Shown: positions 33,880 to 44,159, counted from the stretch's first letter. The stretch: 64,000 bases of DNA from Flaccisagitta enflata (GCA_965153355.1 OZ231126.1:81158001-81222000); one strand, 5' to 3'. Notes: generated by a model not told the origin, from the letters alone. Numbers and translations: made by a program.

Positions 33880-34112
33880 AGTTGTTGCTCGTTCCCTACC
33901 CCCAGGCGCGGGGCCCTAGGCAGTGCCTATAGGTTAATCGGGCTTAGCCCCTGTGTCCTACAGGACATCGGTCCTTTGGGGCCGCTGCCCAAAAAGAGTG
34001 TAAGCGATCTGCAAGCTGCTCTTTTTAGAGTTTCCATCAGCTCGTTGACATCGACCTGTAAAGACATCTACCGAATCCACATGAAATGCGCAAAGCCGCT
34101 GACGCGTTGAAA
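33880..34112. other. GC-richer patch, identity unknown
   Basis: Stands out in base composition. It contains TTTGGGGCCGCTGCCCAAAA, whose complement recurs near 11052 and, in part, near 62625, suggesting an old dispersed repeat. On the minus strand a good acceptor (TCTTTACAG|GTCGATG at about 34054) opens a 42-codon frame starting VDVNELMETLKRAA and ending in a stop. A terminal exon cannot be excluded, but the required entry phase is 0 while the last known exon upstream ends in phase 1. Confidence 0.3.
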
Positions 34113-34397
34113 AAAAAACAAATACGTTTTCGTCAGATAATATGATTGAGATATAAGCTGCAGTTACAGCTCAGGTTGAATCGCATGGACAGGGGAGTTA
34201 AGTTTTTAGTCGCGTGCTACGCGACTACACCCCGCTATGTCGGTCTGTCCGTCAGTCGGTCGGTCCCCTTTTCACTTTTTCGGCGTTTTTGAGCTTTTTG
34301 AGCATACGGCTCCTGCCCAGATGCCCTTGTAACCTTCCCCAGCACTGCTCCTGCCCACCCGCACGCGACTAGGGTAGCCGTGTATCCGGCCTTGTTA

Positions 34398-35250
34398 CTA
34401 TGCACTGCCACCCTCTAATCCATGTCCGACAAATTCAGTGTTCCAACAGAAACTAACGTTTTTTATCCCGTATTCCCTTTTTGAGCTGCGCTTGAGCGAT
34501 ATCCTGTAGGACACGGATGAATTTCCTTCCGTCCGTTTGTACGTAGGGGCAGTAGCTGTTGTGAGTGGGTGGCGACCTATAAATATAATCTTCTGAAATC
34601 ACGAACGGACGGACCTACCTATTAACGGACACATCCCCTTACACAGTCGCTAAGCAAGCGACTGAAAAGCATGCTGGGCAGATAACTATTTGCATATTTC
34701 GTAAGATATTTTTCAAGTGCTCAGCTTTCATACTTCGGCCATATTCCATTACACAGAATCAACCACTAACATCCTGCCTGTGTAGACCTGAAAGCTAACT
34801 TTTATCATACATCAGCATGTAACTCATGAAGAGAATTTGTCAGGATTTGTAACTAATCTGTGTCGAGATCTGTCTTGAAATATGTATTGACGATGCAATA
34901 AACACTATATTGATCTGTATATCGACTTATATTAATCGTGAAACTAGCACAAAAAGCAAGTTTTGACAATTGATATATATATACAATTGTAATTGCAGCT
35001 CCGTACAGCGCAATCAGACTAAGAATTGGTATTATGTAAATAAATATAAGGCGTATATCATACGCAAAATATTTTCTCTTTTTGTAAAGATAAAACTACG
35101 TCGTTAGAATAATCACGCTTTCACTGGAAGATTTCTTTGGAGTTGTGCATTTATATCCAAGGACAAATGTTTGCAAGTTTTTCGTTGTTTTTGTTTTGCT
35201 TTTCGTTAAATCAAGTTAAGATTAGATTTCAGTTGATCCGCGGCGCCGAC
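34398..35250. other. No gene recognised
   Basis: AT-rich. It holds an ACGGACGGACCTACC segment near 34605 (family B/C-like) and an AT-rich palindromic patch near 34968-34995 (ACAATTGATATATATATACA). Confidence 0.5.
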
Positions 35251-35254
35251 CGGT

Positions 35255-35366
35255 CATTCACTCCTGAAGGAACAAAGGTCATTCACTCCTTAAGGAACAA
35301 AGGTCATTTACTCATGATGGAACAAAAAGATTTAGGTCATTCATTCCTGAAGAATCAAAAGGATTG
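35255..35366. repeat. ~27-bp minisatellite, 4 units
   Basis: GGTCATTCACTCCTGAAGGA, then ACAAA, repeated four times with growing divergence. Confidence 0.8.
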
Positions 35367-35432
35367 AGAACATACTGAAAGGGAATGAACGTCAACGACA
35401 GACATGTAGAACAAGGACAGACATACAGAATA

Positions 35433-35735
35433 GGGTGGTCACGAAATAGGGTCAAATTTCAAAAAATGATATACTCTAGTTTTTTGCATAAATGCGCCAA
35501 AAAAGAAGGTTTTCCCACAAGTAGAGGTCTGAATTTGAAGATTAAACCATGGCGGCAAAACTATAGGCTTCCTATGGCAAAAAAAAAATCCCCATAGCAA
35601 CCCTATAGTTTTGCCGACAAGGTTTCTTGTTTGATTTCACACCCCAGCTTGTGAGAAATCCTTCTTTTATTGGACATTTGTGCAAAGGGCTCAAGTATAT
35701 CAATATATGAAATTTGACCCAATTCCGGACCACCC
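35433..35735. mobile_element. TA-type foldback MITE (family F)
   Basis: 303 bp. Left end GGGTGGTCACGAAATAGGGT, right end GACCACCC preceded by ATTTGACCCAATTCCG. TA at 35431-35432 and 35736-35737. Arms pair along most of their length, with AAAACTATAGG near 35560 and CCTATAGTTTTGCC near 35604. It lies between ACATACAGAA-type minisatellite words. Confidence 0.8.
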
Positions 35736-35754
35736 TAATACAGAACAACGACCG

Positions 35755-35865
35755 ACTTACATAAAGACAGACATACAGAACAACGACAGCCATGGATGCA
35801 GAACAATGACAGCCATGGATAGAGAACAATGACAGCCATGGATATAGAACAATGACAGCTAGACA
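35755..35865. repeat. ~21-bp minisatellite
   Basis: About five units of AGAACAATGACAGCCATGGA plus AT or G. Confidence 0.8.
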
Positions 35866-35934
35866 GATGGAATGTGAGTCAGTTAACTGGGATTCACTGC
35901 TAACTACCGGGTCGAGCATTTCGGTGTGTTATAC

Positions 35935-36120
35935 CTTCAGGTCTCACGGGTCTGAGGCCCCGAAATCCCGATCCACCCACAGCCTTGATTTCGCTTAGCA
36001 ATGAACTTCTCAATTCGTCCGTGCCTAAGAGGCCCGTTCCTCCTCCTCCGGCGGCTGCCAACCCTGAATTGGCCAAGTTTTGAGCGACGGGAGGCGGCGG
36101 TGGTGGAGGAGGAGCAGGTC
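35935..36120 (-). CDS. Host gene exon 6: polyproline + WH2-like motif
   Basis: Acceptor CCACCCCAG|GACC and donor GAAG|GTATAA bound a 186-bp exon in phase 1 to 1. The translation opens with a run of eight prolines (PAPPPPPPPPVAQNL). After a Gly/Ala linker it carries DELRSSLLSEIKAVGG and then GLRPVRP. LLxxIK plus LRPV is the shape of a WH2 actin-monomer-binding motif, with polyproline upstream as in profilin-binding actin regulators (established for WASP, WIP and cordon-bleu families; here inferred). It joins exon 5 in frame (A|GA). The next exon, toward lower coordinates, was not found. Family name not recognised. Confidence 0.65.
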
Positions 36121-36249
36121 CTGGGGTGGATAAAGAGAGGTGTGGTTGTTCAATGATGTAAGATAAGGTGATCAATATTTGGACATCGCTTAATGGTCGA
36201 GGCAAGTTCATTATCAACGTTGATAAATATGTAAATTCGAGCCACACTC

Positions 36250-36609
36250 ACATTGACACGGGGTTTTACGCAAAGACCAGACAGACCAGTTACTAGTCCA
36301 ATCACACTCACACATCGACCAGTGGTCGGTTATTTCACTGCAGGCATACTTTTAATGGAATAGCTAGAATTAGACTTGAAAATTTTCCTAGGTCAGTCAG
36401 TAGCTCAATCTTTTGCATGGACCTGCTCAGCGCTTTCAATATTGCACGTTTCAAATTTCAAGGTTCTGGCTCAAATACTTTAGAAGTTATGAGCATTTGT
36501 TTGAACCATATCAAGCTGAAAAAAGTCTTGGTAAATCTTTGAACTTTCTTTGAAAATATCATAAATATGGCCGACAGTGAATTTCAACTAAGTCCAAATT
36601 TTCTGAAAA
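36250..36609. other. Intronic DNA, nothing recognised
   Basis: Intron sequence between exon 6 and the ~150-bp repeat family. Confidence 0.5.
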
Positions 36610-36860
36610 AAAAATAAGGAGACAGGATTTTGGATCTAGGCGAATCAAACAATTTCCTATTGATTGCACCCTACTTTTAAAAAACATTTTTCAATAAAAA
36701 ATTTGTTATTTTTTTTTAAGTCCCCAACGCGCGACACAAAAATTTTCTAAGTTTTTCGAAAAAAAGTGAAAATACAAAATTTTGGATCTAGGCGAATTAA
36801 AAAATTTCCTATTGATTGAACCCTACTTATAAAAAACATTTTTAAAAAAAAATATTTTGT
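36610..36860. repeat. ~150-bp repeat family, left part split by the Penelope-like element
   Basis: Two units with GATTTTGGATCTAGGC and AAGTCCCCAACGCGCGACAC text, breaking at AAAATATTTTGT (36849-36860). The same 12-mer resumes at 41483-41494, after which the repeat continues to about 41690, including the GGGGCCCTTAGGGGCCCCTA palindrome. Confidence 0.8.
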
Positions 36861-36897
36861 TACGAATCGTCATCGCAAGCACCGGTAGTATAATACT

Positions 36898-37115
36898 GAA
36901 AACGATTTGTATTTTCATGATGGAGAGTACAGTGCAGAAAGCAAAAAACGAACAATTTTGCCTAAATTTTCGATAACCACTTTGGGCATCATCATCAGAG
37001 GCAGAATGAGAGAAAGAGAGAGAGAGAGGAGAATTTAAAGGGTAAAGAGAGACAATTGGGGATTGGAGAGAGAGGAGAGAAACAGATGGTATGGTCAAAT
37101 GACCAGAAAGCCCAA
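36898..37115 (-). repeat. Left inverted pLTR of the Penelope-like element
   Basis: Reverse complement of 41262-41482, including AACGATTTGTATTTTCATGA, a GA-rich run and CAAATGACCAGAAAGCCCAA. It carries the complement of the hammerhead-like core described for the right copy. Confidence 0.85.
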
Positions 37116-37175
37116 GATAGGCGACAATAGGCGACAATAGGCGACAATAGAGCGGCTGCCACACTCCGCCATGAG

Positions 37176-37679
37176 ATGGCAGAAATACTTAAGAATGCTA
37201 AGCCACCAAAGAGCAACCTCAACTCCCGCCAAAAAAAAGGAATATCATATCTTAAAAAAAAGGATAACCTTTCAGTCCTTCCGTTTGACAAAGGTCAAGG
37301 CTTTGGCACCCTTAAAACACAAGGCCCTAACGGCCTAATAGAGAAAACTGAGAAAGAGTTCAAAAATGTTACATTTGACACCCCTAACAGCACTAAATCC
37401 CTCGAGACTAAGATCCAAAACAAGCTCAGGGCCCTCCACAAAGATGGTAAAATTGATACTGCCACTTATTAACAACTTTACCCCTCAGGCAGCCAAACAC
37501 CCACAGCTAACCCAGTCATAAAAGCCCACAAACCTGAGAAAGACTACCCCATTCGTGTTGTAACTTCCCATATAGGCGCCCCCCAAGAGGCCCTATCCAC
37601 ATTCCTTAACCAGATACTCCAACCATTTATTGGAAACAGCCCTTATGTGATAAAAAATTCATTTTCCTTCGTTGAAAAA
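37176..37679 (+). pseudogene. Penelope-like polyprotein, N-terminal part (broken)
   Basis: A basic N-terminal segment contains LSVLPFDKGQG, the 'DKG' motif found upstream of PLE reverse transcriptases. An in-frame TAA (37470-37472) interrupts just before QLYPSGSQTP, which matches the LYPTGS-like RT1 region. The same frame then runs on (KDYPIRVVTSHIGAP, then FLNQILQPF) to VEK at 37679, where the composite element enters. Penelope RTs resemble telomerase RT and copy RNA at a nicked target; this copy cannot be translated whole. The ATG at 37176 lies just inside the left flank and is the likely start. Confidence 0.8.
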
Positions 37680-39761
37680 GCTTCAAAATTACAGTCCCCG
37701 ACTGGGGACTGTAATTTTTGAAGCTTTCTTGTTGCGTAAACGCAACTCGATGAGATACACGACAAGACAGCAATTTCAAACAAAAAAAATTTTCAGTATT
37801 GTTTTAATGATGACATAACTTGATAATGATAACAATAGTGGATGATGATGATAACAATGAATGATAATAACAACAAAAATCTTAGAAAAAAATATTTAAA
37901 AAATTTTCAAAAAAAAAATTTTCAAAAACAAAAATTTCAAAAAAAATTTCAAAAAAATTTTCAAAAAAAAATCTTAAAAATTTTAGAAAAGTTTTAAAAA
38001 ATTTTCAAACAAAAATTTCAAAAAAAAATTTCAAAAAAAAATTCCAAAAAAAAAATTTCAAAAAAATAAAGTAGTCGAAGATGATGACAGTAGTCGAAGA
38101 TGATGATAGTAGATGAAGATGATGACAGTAGTTGAAGATGATGACAGTAGTTGAAAATGATGACAGTAGTTGAAAATGATGACAGTAGTTGAAGATGATA
38201 ACAGTAGTTGAGGATGATGACAGCAGTTGAAGATGATGACAGTAGTTGAAGATGATGACAGTAGTTGAAGATGATGACAGTAGTTGAAGATGATGACAGT
38301 AGTTGAAGATGATGACAGTAGTTGAAGATGATGACAGTAGTTGAAGATGATAACAGTAGTTGAAGATGATGACAGTAGTAGAAGATGATGACAGTAGTTG
38401 AAGATGATAACAGTAGTTGAAGATGAATCTTGAAATCCATGATCGCAAACCTAAAGAAAAATCAGAATAAAATAAATGAGCAAGTAAAAAAATTCATCAA
38501 CTCCAATCCTCTTTACAAATCGCTTAAGTCCTAATAACATATTACTACATTATTAAGCTAGTATCTTATAAACAAGACTTCAAATTTAATTCGAATTTTA
38601 CAGGGGCAGTTCAATCAATATCCTTTAATTGTATACCAAATTAAAAAAGAATTCACATAACTTTACCCTTTGCCTATGTAAACTGCCAAAGTCATAGTAA
38701 CATATTACTACATAAATAAGCTAATCTCTCATAAACCAGACTTCAGATTTAATTCGAATTCTGCAGGGGTTATTTATTTACTACCCTCTACTTGTATACC
38801 AAATTAGAAAAAAAATTCACATACCTTTACCACCCTTTGCCTATGTAAATTGCCTAAGTCCTAGCAACATACTACTCAAAGGAGAAACAAGGCTGACTGA
38901 GAAACAAAGGAACATCTTCTGAGATAAGCCCATATGCTGCAGAGTCCAACAAGGCCAGATATCAATACATAGGTTTTTAGGCTAGAAATGATTTGTGATC
39001 AAGGATCATTTTTTTGTGAAATATATGAACATGATTATTTTACCTTAAAAAACATGTTTCACATGAATATATTACATCTTCTGAATTTGATGATCACCTA
39101 TAAAATTTGATATTTCAAAAAAGAACACATATAATTAGTAAATATAACCGCAATAAAACTCAACATAGACATTTCCTCTGTCCAATTTGGTCACAATGAT
39201 GGTAAGCATGATTAGGCTGGATAAAACATCATTACTACAACTTTCATTGTATACTTCCAAATCTGAAAACTCAACACTATTTTTAATATTATATGGTCAT
39301 AATCCCAAGAAGTGAAAAAATTTACTAGTTTGAATACAAACACAAAATTTTGCCTTCAATATGTTCCCCCTACATAAATAAGCTAATATCTCATAAACCA
39401 AACTTCAGATTTAATTCGAATTTTGCGGGGGTTGTTTATTTAGTACCCTCTACTTATATACCGAATTAAAAAAAAATTCATTAACCTTTACTACCCTCTA
39501 CCTATGTAAACCACCCAAGTCCCAGCTAAATATTACTACAAAATTAATAGGCAATAGGTAGTAAAAGTTAATGAATTTTTTTGAAAATTGGTACACAAGC
39601 TCCTATTGACCTATAAACAACACCAGCAAAGTTTCATCAAATTCTGAAGTCTGGTTCCAAAAATATGAGAGGGTTTTAAACAAACAGACAGACAGACAGA
39701 CGACAGACTACACGATCAGGTCCATCACATAGTCCACCGACGAAAACTGTTCGTCGGGGAC
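37680..39761 (+). mobile_element. Composite hairpin-ended element, copy 4 (inside the Penelope-like RT)
   Basis: 5' palindrome from 37680 (GCTTCAAAATTACAGTCCCC), TCTTGTTGCGTAAACGCAAC, A/T block, 19-bp minisatellite (38083-38430), ~165-bp units (38530-38870 and 39370-39510), inverted unit (39545-39665), and 3' hairpin ending GTCGGGGAC at 39761. 38878-39372 is about 490 bp of unrelated DNA inserted in a ~165-bp unit. Five A (37675-37679) precede and six follow. The restored codon series (GAA AAA ATC) needs six, so five were added, as for copy 2. Confidence 0.85.
38083..38430. repeat. 19-bp minisatellite, about 18 units
   Basis: Same GATGATGACAGTAGTTGAA unit as at 28690-29205, at the same place in the composite element. 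Confidence 0.95.
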
Positions 39762-39766
39762 AAAAA

Positions 39767-41224
39767 ATCAGGAATCTCACCCTTAGCCCTAACGAAAAAA
39801 TGGTCTCTTTCGATGCAGCAGCCCTCTTCCCCTCAGTGCCCATTGCTGACTGCCTTAACCACATTCTCGATTTACTTAAAAATGACCACGATCTTCCTAG
39901 GCGTACCAAACTCTCACCAGAAGAAATCATTGACCTCAGCTCCCTTTGTCTCTCTACCTCTGACTTCTGATACAATGACCGCCACAATTCCACCAAAGAC
40001 AGTGGCCCAATTGGGCTCAGTCTGATGGTCACTGTATCACAGATATGGATGATCTACACAATGGACAACGCCATTCCCATCGCCACCGAGAAAGGCCTTG
40101 CCATCCCCAGACATCTTTCTATTTACATGGATGACTGCTGGTGCACTCTAGAATATCAACCAGCTCCCCGTCGTCCCGGTCTCCGTAGTGACAACCAACG
40201 CGTTGACCCTGCTGCTGCATTCAATGACTGTCTGAATGAAGTCCATCCCCGGGTTCAATTCACCCGGGAAGAGGAAGAGGACAAGTCCATTGCTTTTCTA
40301 GACGTCTACCTAACCCGCCAAGATAATGGTTCCATCTCCACCCGTGTTTACCGTAAAAGCAGCAATACAAACATTACCATCAAGCCCCAATCTTGCCAAA
40401 ACCCCCTAACCATCATAGCCACATTTAAAGGTGAACTTTGCCGTGCCCACAAGCTCTGCTCCTCCCCTGAACAAACCCAAAAAGAAATTAACTTCCTCTT
40501 AGATTTATATCAAGACAATGGCCATGACAGGGCCAAACTCGCGGCCATTGCTGCCGAATATAAACCCCCATCCACATCTCAGGCCAAGAAAAAAGATCGA
40601 ACCAAACGCATACAAACCAGCAGACACGGCAACAATGAGGAAACCATACCCGAGAATCTGTTTGATGTGCTCCCTTTTAAAGATGATAACTCAACAGACG
40701 AGGAATATAAACATTTCGCACGCATTCCATTCATCCCAGGAGGCACCTCTTACCGCATTAAACGCGCACTCACTAAAGCAGGGGTCAACACATGCTTCAC
40801 ATCAGGCACCAAACTAAAGGATATATTATGTAGTAAGAATAAAAGCAAGATTGACCCGTCCAAAAAGCCAGGAATTTACAAACACGTCTGCCCCAAATGC
40901 AAGAAAGTTTATATTGGCCAAACTCGCCGTTGTTGCGAGACCCGGTGGCGAGAGCACCAACGCGCCATTGAGAAAGGTAATTGGTCTCACAGTGGCATAA
41001 GCCAACACTACAAGGAGTGCGACGAGCCATTTGACATTTCCAACTTTGAAGTCGTTCAAACTATGACTGACAAAAATAAGAAAAAATTGGACTACAACCT
41101 CAAGGTCGGGGAAGCCCTCGAGATAAAAAAGGAAAACTGCGGGCCAGGAAGAGGGATGAACGAAGACTGGGGGTCATATGTCAAAACTGACGCATGGAAT
41201 CCCGTCTTCAACACTATGGACTAG
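39767..41224 (+). pseudogene. Penelope-like RT (C-terminal half) + GIY-YIG endonuclease
   Basis: The frame resumes at IRNLTLSPNEK, giving VSFDAAALFPSVP (catalytic Asp, RT motif A). An in-frame TGA follows (39968-39970, DF-stop-YNDR). The remaining 399 residues from 40025 are open. Numbered from that Met: YMDD catalytic motif at 34-37, FLDVYLTR at 91-98, a basic linker at 186-200, IPFIPGG (234-240), then the endonuclease KPGIYKHVCPKCKKVYIGQT (281-300) with CxxC, RWREH (307-311), a His (328) and GEALEIK (362-368). GIY-YIG domains in Penelope elements nick the target (established). Here the nuclease half is intact while RT is interrupted by one stop and one insertion. Confidence 0.9.
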
Positions 41225-41261
41225 GGCAGTTGGCGTAGCATGGGGGCTGGGGGCCCAGCCC

Positions 41262-41482
41262 TTCTTGGGCTTTCTGGTCATTTGACCAAACCATCTGTTT
41301 CTCTCCTCTCTCTCCAATCCCCAATTGTCTCTCTTTACCCTTTAAATTCTCCTCTCTCTCTCTCTTTCTCTCATTCTGCCTCTGATGATGATGCCCAAAG
41401 TGGTTATCGAAAATTTAGGCAAAATTGTTCGTTTTTTGCTTTCTGCACTGTACTCTCCATCATGAAAATACAAATCGTTTTC
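41262..41482 (+). repeat. Right pLTR of the Penelope-like element with hammerhead-like core
   Basis: Inverted copy of the left flank. At about 41381-41414 it reads CTGATGA, a 20-base spacer, then CGAAA. The flanking TGCCT and AGGCA words can pair. CUGAUGA..GAAA is the conserved hammerhead ribozyme core, which is known in Penelope terminal repeats. Stem II pairing in the spacer (GAT..ATC) is weak by eye, so the ribozyme is only a candidate. Confidence 0.6.
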
Positions 41483-41690
41483 AAAATATTTTGTGATTTT
41501 TTTTTAAGTCCCTGACGCACGACACAAAAATTTTCTAAGTTTTTCAAAAAAAGTGAAAATACAAGATTTTGGATCAAGGCAAATCAAACGATTTCCTATC
41601 GATTGAACCTTACTTTTTTTCCCAAAAAAATCCTCATCAGGGGCTTTTTTGGGGGCCCTTAGGGGCCCCTAAGGCATTGAAAATTTTGGT

Positions 41691-42645
41691 TAATGAGAAC
41701 AAGAGAGTTATGTACATACGCCAAGGTATCTTTCAGGACCAAATTCAAGCTGATTAATTAGAGCTCAAGCTCATACCATTAGTCCCTCCAGACCGGCCGC
41801 ATTTAAAAGAAATTGGAAAATTTACAAGAACACAATGGAATCTAAGGTAGATCTCTAGAATAGCGAGTAGCTCCGCCACTCGGAAGGATATGGGCGCCTC
41901 TCGGAAGATCTCAGAAGAAGAAGAAAAAGAAAAGAAGAAGAAACGGAAACAACATGGTTCATTTCATTTTCTTTGGCTTGCTTTTCTTCCAACATAGCAT
42001 GTACGTCCACCCCAATTCACTTGCTCACTGTCTTCCATCCCTTTAACCTTCTATATTAGTTCAGCACCTCCAACCTTTAACCGATAGTTTCTGGGCGGGA
42101 TAGGTTCCCCGCTATCGAAAAATGCGGAAGGTTACTTATCAGTGAATTTGTCCTTTCTCACTATGCCCTCGACAATTAAGCGGATTCATAAATCATAATT
42201 ATCAATCTAAAACTTTTGAAGGTAAAACTAGTAAGAATCTTCATCAAAGTTCATCAACAAGACGCAATTGAAACAATCTAAAAAATCAAAGATTTCCATT
42301 GGGTAACTCAGAGATGCAACACCTGATAATGTTGATAAATCCGAGATAACAATATTAGATTGTTTTGAATGCGAAAAGAATCATAGTTGCTGCAACATGC
42401 AAATTAGCTTCTTACATCGCCTTGGAGAAGTGAAGAGGACGTAAAACGCCTCTGGTGATAGCGATACATGAGCAAATTCTGAATTTTGGACCAGCCGCTT
42501 GATGAGAATATAATAGTGAGACAAGTCGAAAGTTCATAAGGCAAACGTGCAAAAGATAAGCTTCTCGGAGGGGAAGAAGAAAAAGTATGCAAGGTTTTTT
42601 GTCGAATCACAACTCATATTGACTTGAATTTCACATAACGCGCAC
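41691..42645. other. Intronic DNA, nothing recognised
   Basis: Intron between exons 5 and 6. A purine-rich patch (AAGAAGAAGAAAAAGAAAAG) is at about 41913-41945. Confidence 0.5.
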
Positions 42646-42649
42646 TTAC

Positions 42650-42790
42650 TCGAATTGGAGTTTGGCGAGGGCGCGTATGGATGAGGCTGAAGGGCGAATG
42701 GCTGTGCCGGGTGCTTGAAAGGCGTCATGTTAGAGGCAGGGGCAGGAGGACGTGCTTGGGGCCGCATCGAAGGGGATGGATCTCTTTGAC
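42650..42790 (-). CDS. Host gene exon 5: proline-rich
   Basis: Acceptor GTTTCCTAG|GTC and donor TTCGA|GTAAGT enclose 141 bp in phase 1 to 1. The translation is low-complexity and Pro/Ala/Ser-rich: RDPSPSMRPQARPPAPASN, then MTPFKHPAQPFALQPHPYAP. It joins exon 4 (G|GT, Gly) and exon 6 (A|GA, Arg) in frame. Proline-rich linkers between WH2 motifs are usual in actin-assembly scaffolds. No independent domain. Confidence 0.6.
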
Positions 42791-43062
42791 CTAGGAAACA
42801 AGGAAGATTTAAACATTTTCATCATACAGAAAGATTAATGATATGGACAAATAGTCGATTGTCTTTGGTCACGGACCAGCGACTATTTAAGAGTCTGTCC
42901 ATCCGTCCTGGGTAATCAAATTGGGAAAGTGTGAAAACGCGCATTTCCGTTCCTGCGCACCCGTCAGCGACTGGCCTTGGCCGTGTATCCAACCTTGTTT
43001 AAACTGTGCCCGGCAATGTGCCCACTGCCCAGCTCCTTTTTCATCAATTAAAACCAAGTTAC

Positions 43063-43277
43063 CTAAATTTTTTGGTTGCATCGAAACTACTTTGGCTTGC
43101 GGACTGGCGCCGCCCAGTTTCGCATTGAGAGATTCCATGAGCGCCGTTCTGCCGCGCGCCACCGATCCTTCATCGCCGCCGCCGCCTCCGCCTCCGCCGC
43201 CGCCTACGCGATTCGAGGCACAAGAGACGGCCGTAGGCGGCGCGTGGGAAACGTCGCTCGATGCCACCGATTGAGAT
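43063..43277 (-). CDS. Host gene exon 4: poly-Gly and first WH2-like motif
   Basis: Acceptor TGACCTCAG|ATC and donor TTTAG|GTAACT enclose 215 bp (phase 2 to 1). The translation has SQSVASSDVSHAPP, a run of ten glycines, then GRTALMESLNAKLGG and QAKVVSM. The ALMESL plus KV arrangement resembles a WH2 motif, and a second one lies in exon 6. The region is clearly GC-richer than its surroundings, consistent with coding DNA. The entry phase (2) does not match the first donor of exon 3 (48781) but does match the donor 62 bp further on (48719). Confidence 0.7.
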
Positions 43278-43379
43278 CTGAGGTCAAATGTGTAATGACA
43301 TGATCAGTTACTATCTACCGGCCTCATTCACGTAATTGACTAGCAAATAGCGTTTAAGAAAGGAGCGTAGGGCCTGATC

Positions 43380-43610
43380 CGTTATTTCTGCATCCATTCA
43401 TTCATTTGCCATTCATACATTCATTCATCTGCCATTCGTACATACATTCATCTGCCATTCATCCATCTGCCAATCTTCCATCCATGCATTCAATGGTTCA
43501 TCTACCATTCATTCAATGATTAATCTGCCATTCATTCAATGCCTCATCCGCCATTTATTCAACGATTCCGTCTGTCACTCATTCATCAGCCTTTTATTCA
43601 TCCATTCGTT
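43380..43610. repeat. CATTCATTC / CTGCCATTC minisatellite
   Basis: Imperfect units of CATTCATTCATCTGCCATTC. It lies in the host gene intron between exons 3 and 4. 43611-43806 is T-rich with nothing recognised. Confidence 0.75.
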
Positions 43611-44159
43611 TTTTGTCTATCACTTATCTATAATTGTTTTTCTTTCATGTTTTTCTTCTCTCCATCTAATCATCTTTTTTCGGGTATCAAACATTTTACT
43701 TCATCCTCCATTTTTTGTTCATCATTCCATATTTCTTTCATCTATTTCATATTTGCTTATTCATCGTCCATTTGACATCACTGCCAATCCTTTTTTTCGT
43801 TCATGGTACAGTACGATGGGAGCAATGACGACCTAGACTGGAGGATAGATTTTAAGTATCCTAATTTCATGTGTATCATAAAATAGGTTCAGACGGATTT
43901 GTAAATGTTATATGTCACTTACCAAGGTAGCCCCCCCTACAGCCCAAACGGATCATCATAAAGACTTGAAATTTGGCATGGACCCTCATCTTGTGCCTAA
44001 TCGTGGGGCCATCGAGGCGATTTTTGATAAGTCACCCCAAAGCCGCGATATGGGGCAGGGGTGGGGGTACCCCTGGGGGACAAAAATGTTAAAAATTTTT
44101 TTTTCAATTTTTTTCATTTTTTCAATTGAGCTGCTTAGATCAGTGTCTTAGGTACCAGG

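Larger units (their letters stand above)
36861..41482 (+). mobile_element. Penelope-like element (GIY-YIG type) with inverted flanks
   Basis: Bounded by a 12-bp duplication AAAATATTTTGT (36849-36860 and 41483-41494). The flanks are inverted copies of a ~220-bp terminal repeat (36898-37115 and about 41262-41482). The left flank carries about 37 extra bases outside the repeat, as Penelope 'tails' do. In between lies a reverse transcriptase plus GIY-YIG endonuclease frame broken by two stops and by a 2,082-bp composite element (37680-39761). Removing that insertion restores the frame exactly. The element lies in a 6.5-kb intron of the host gene. Confidence 0.85.

Noticed and set aside
35900-36247. 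115-residue minus-strand ORF as an intact small protein
   Set aside because: Splice acceptor and donor within it define an exon whose phases match its neighbours; the ORF ends are intronic.
40797-41059. Minus-strand frames opposite the Penelope endonuclease
   Set aside because: They are shadows of the plus-strand GIY-YIG coding sequence, which has recognisable catalytic motifs.
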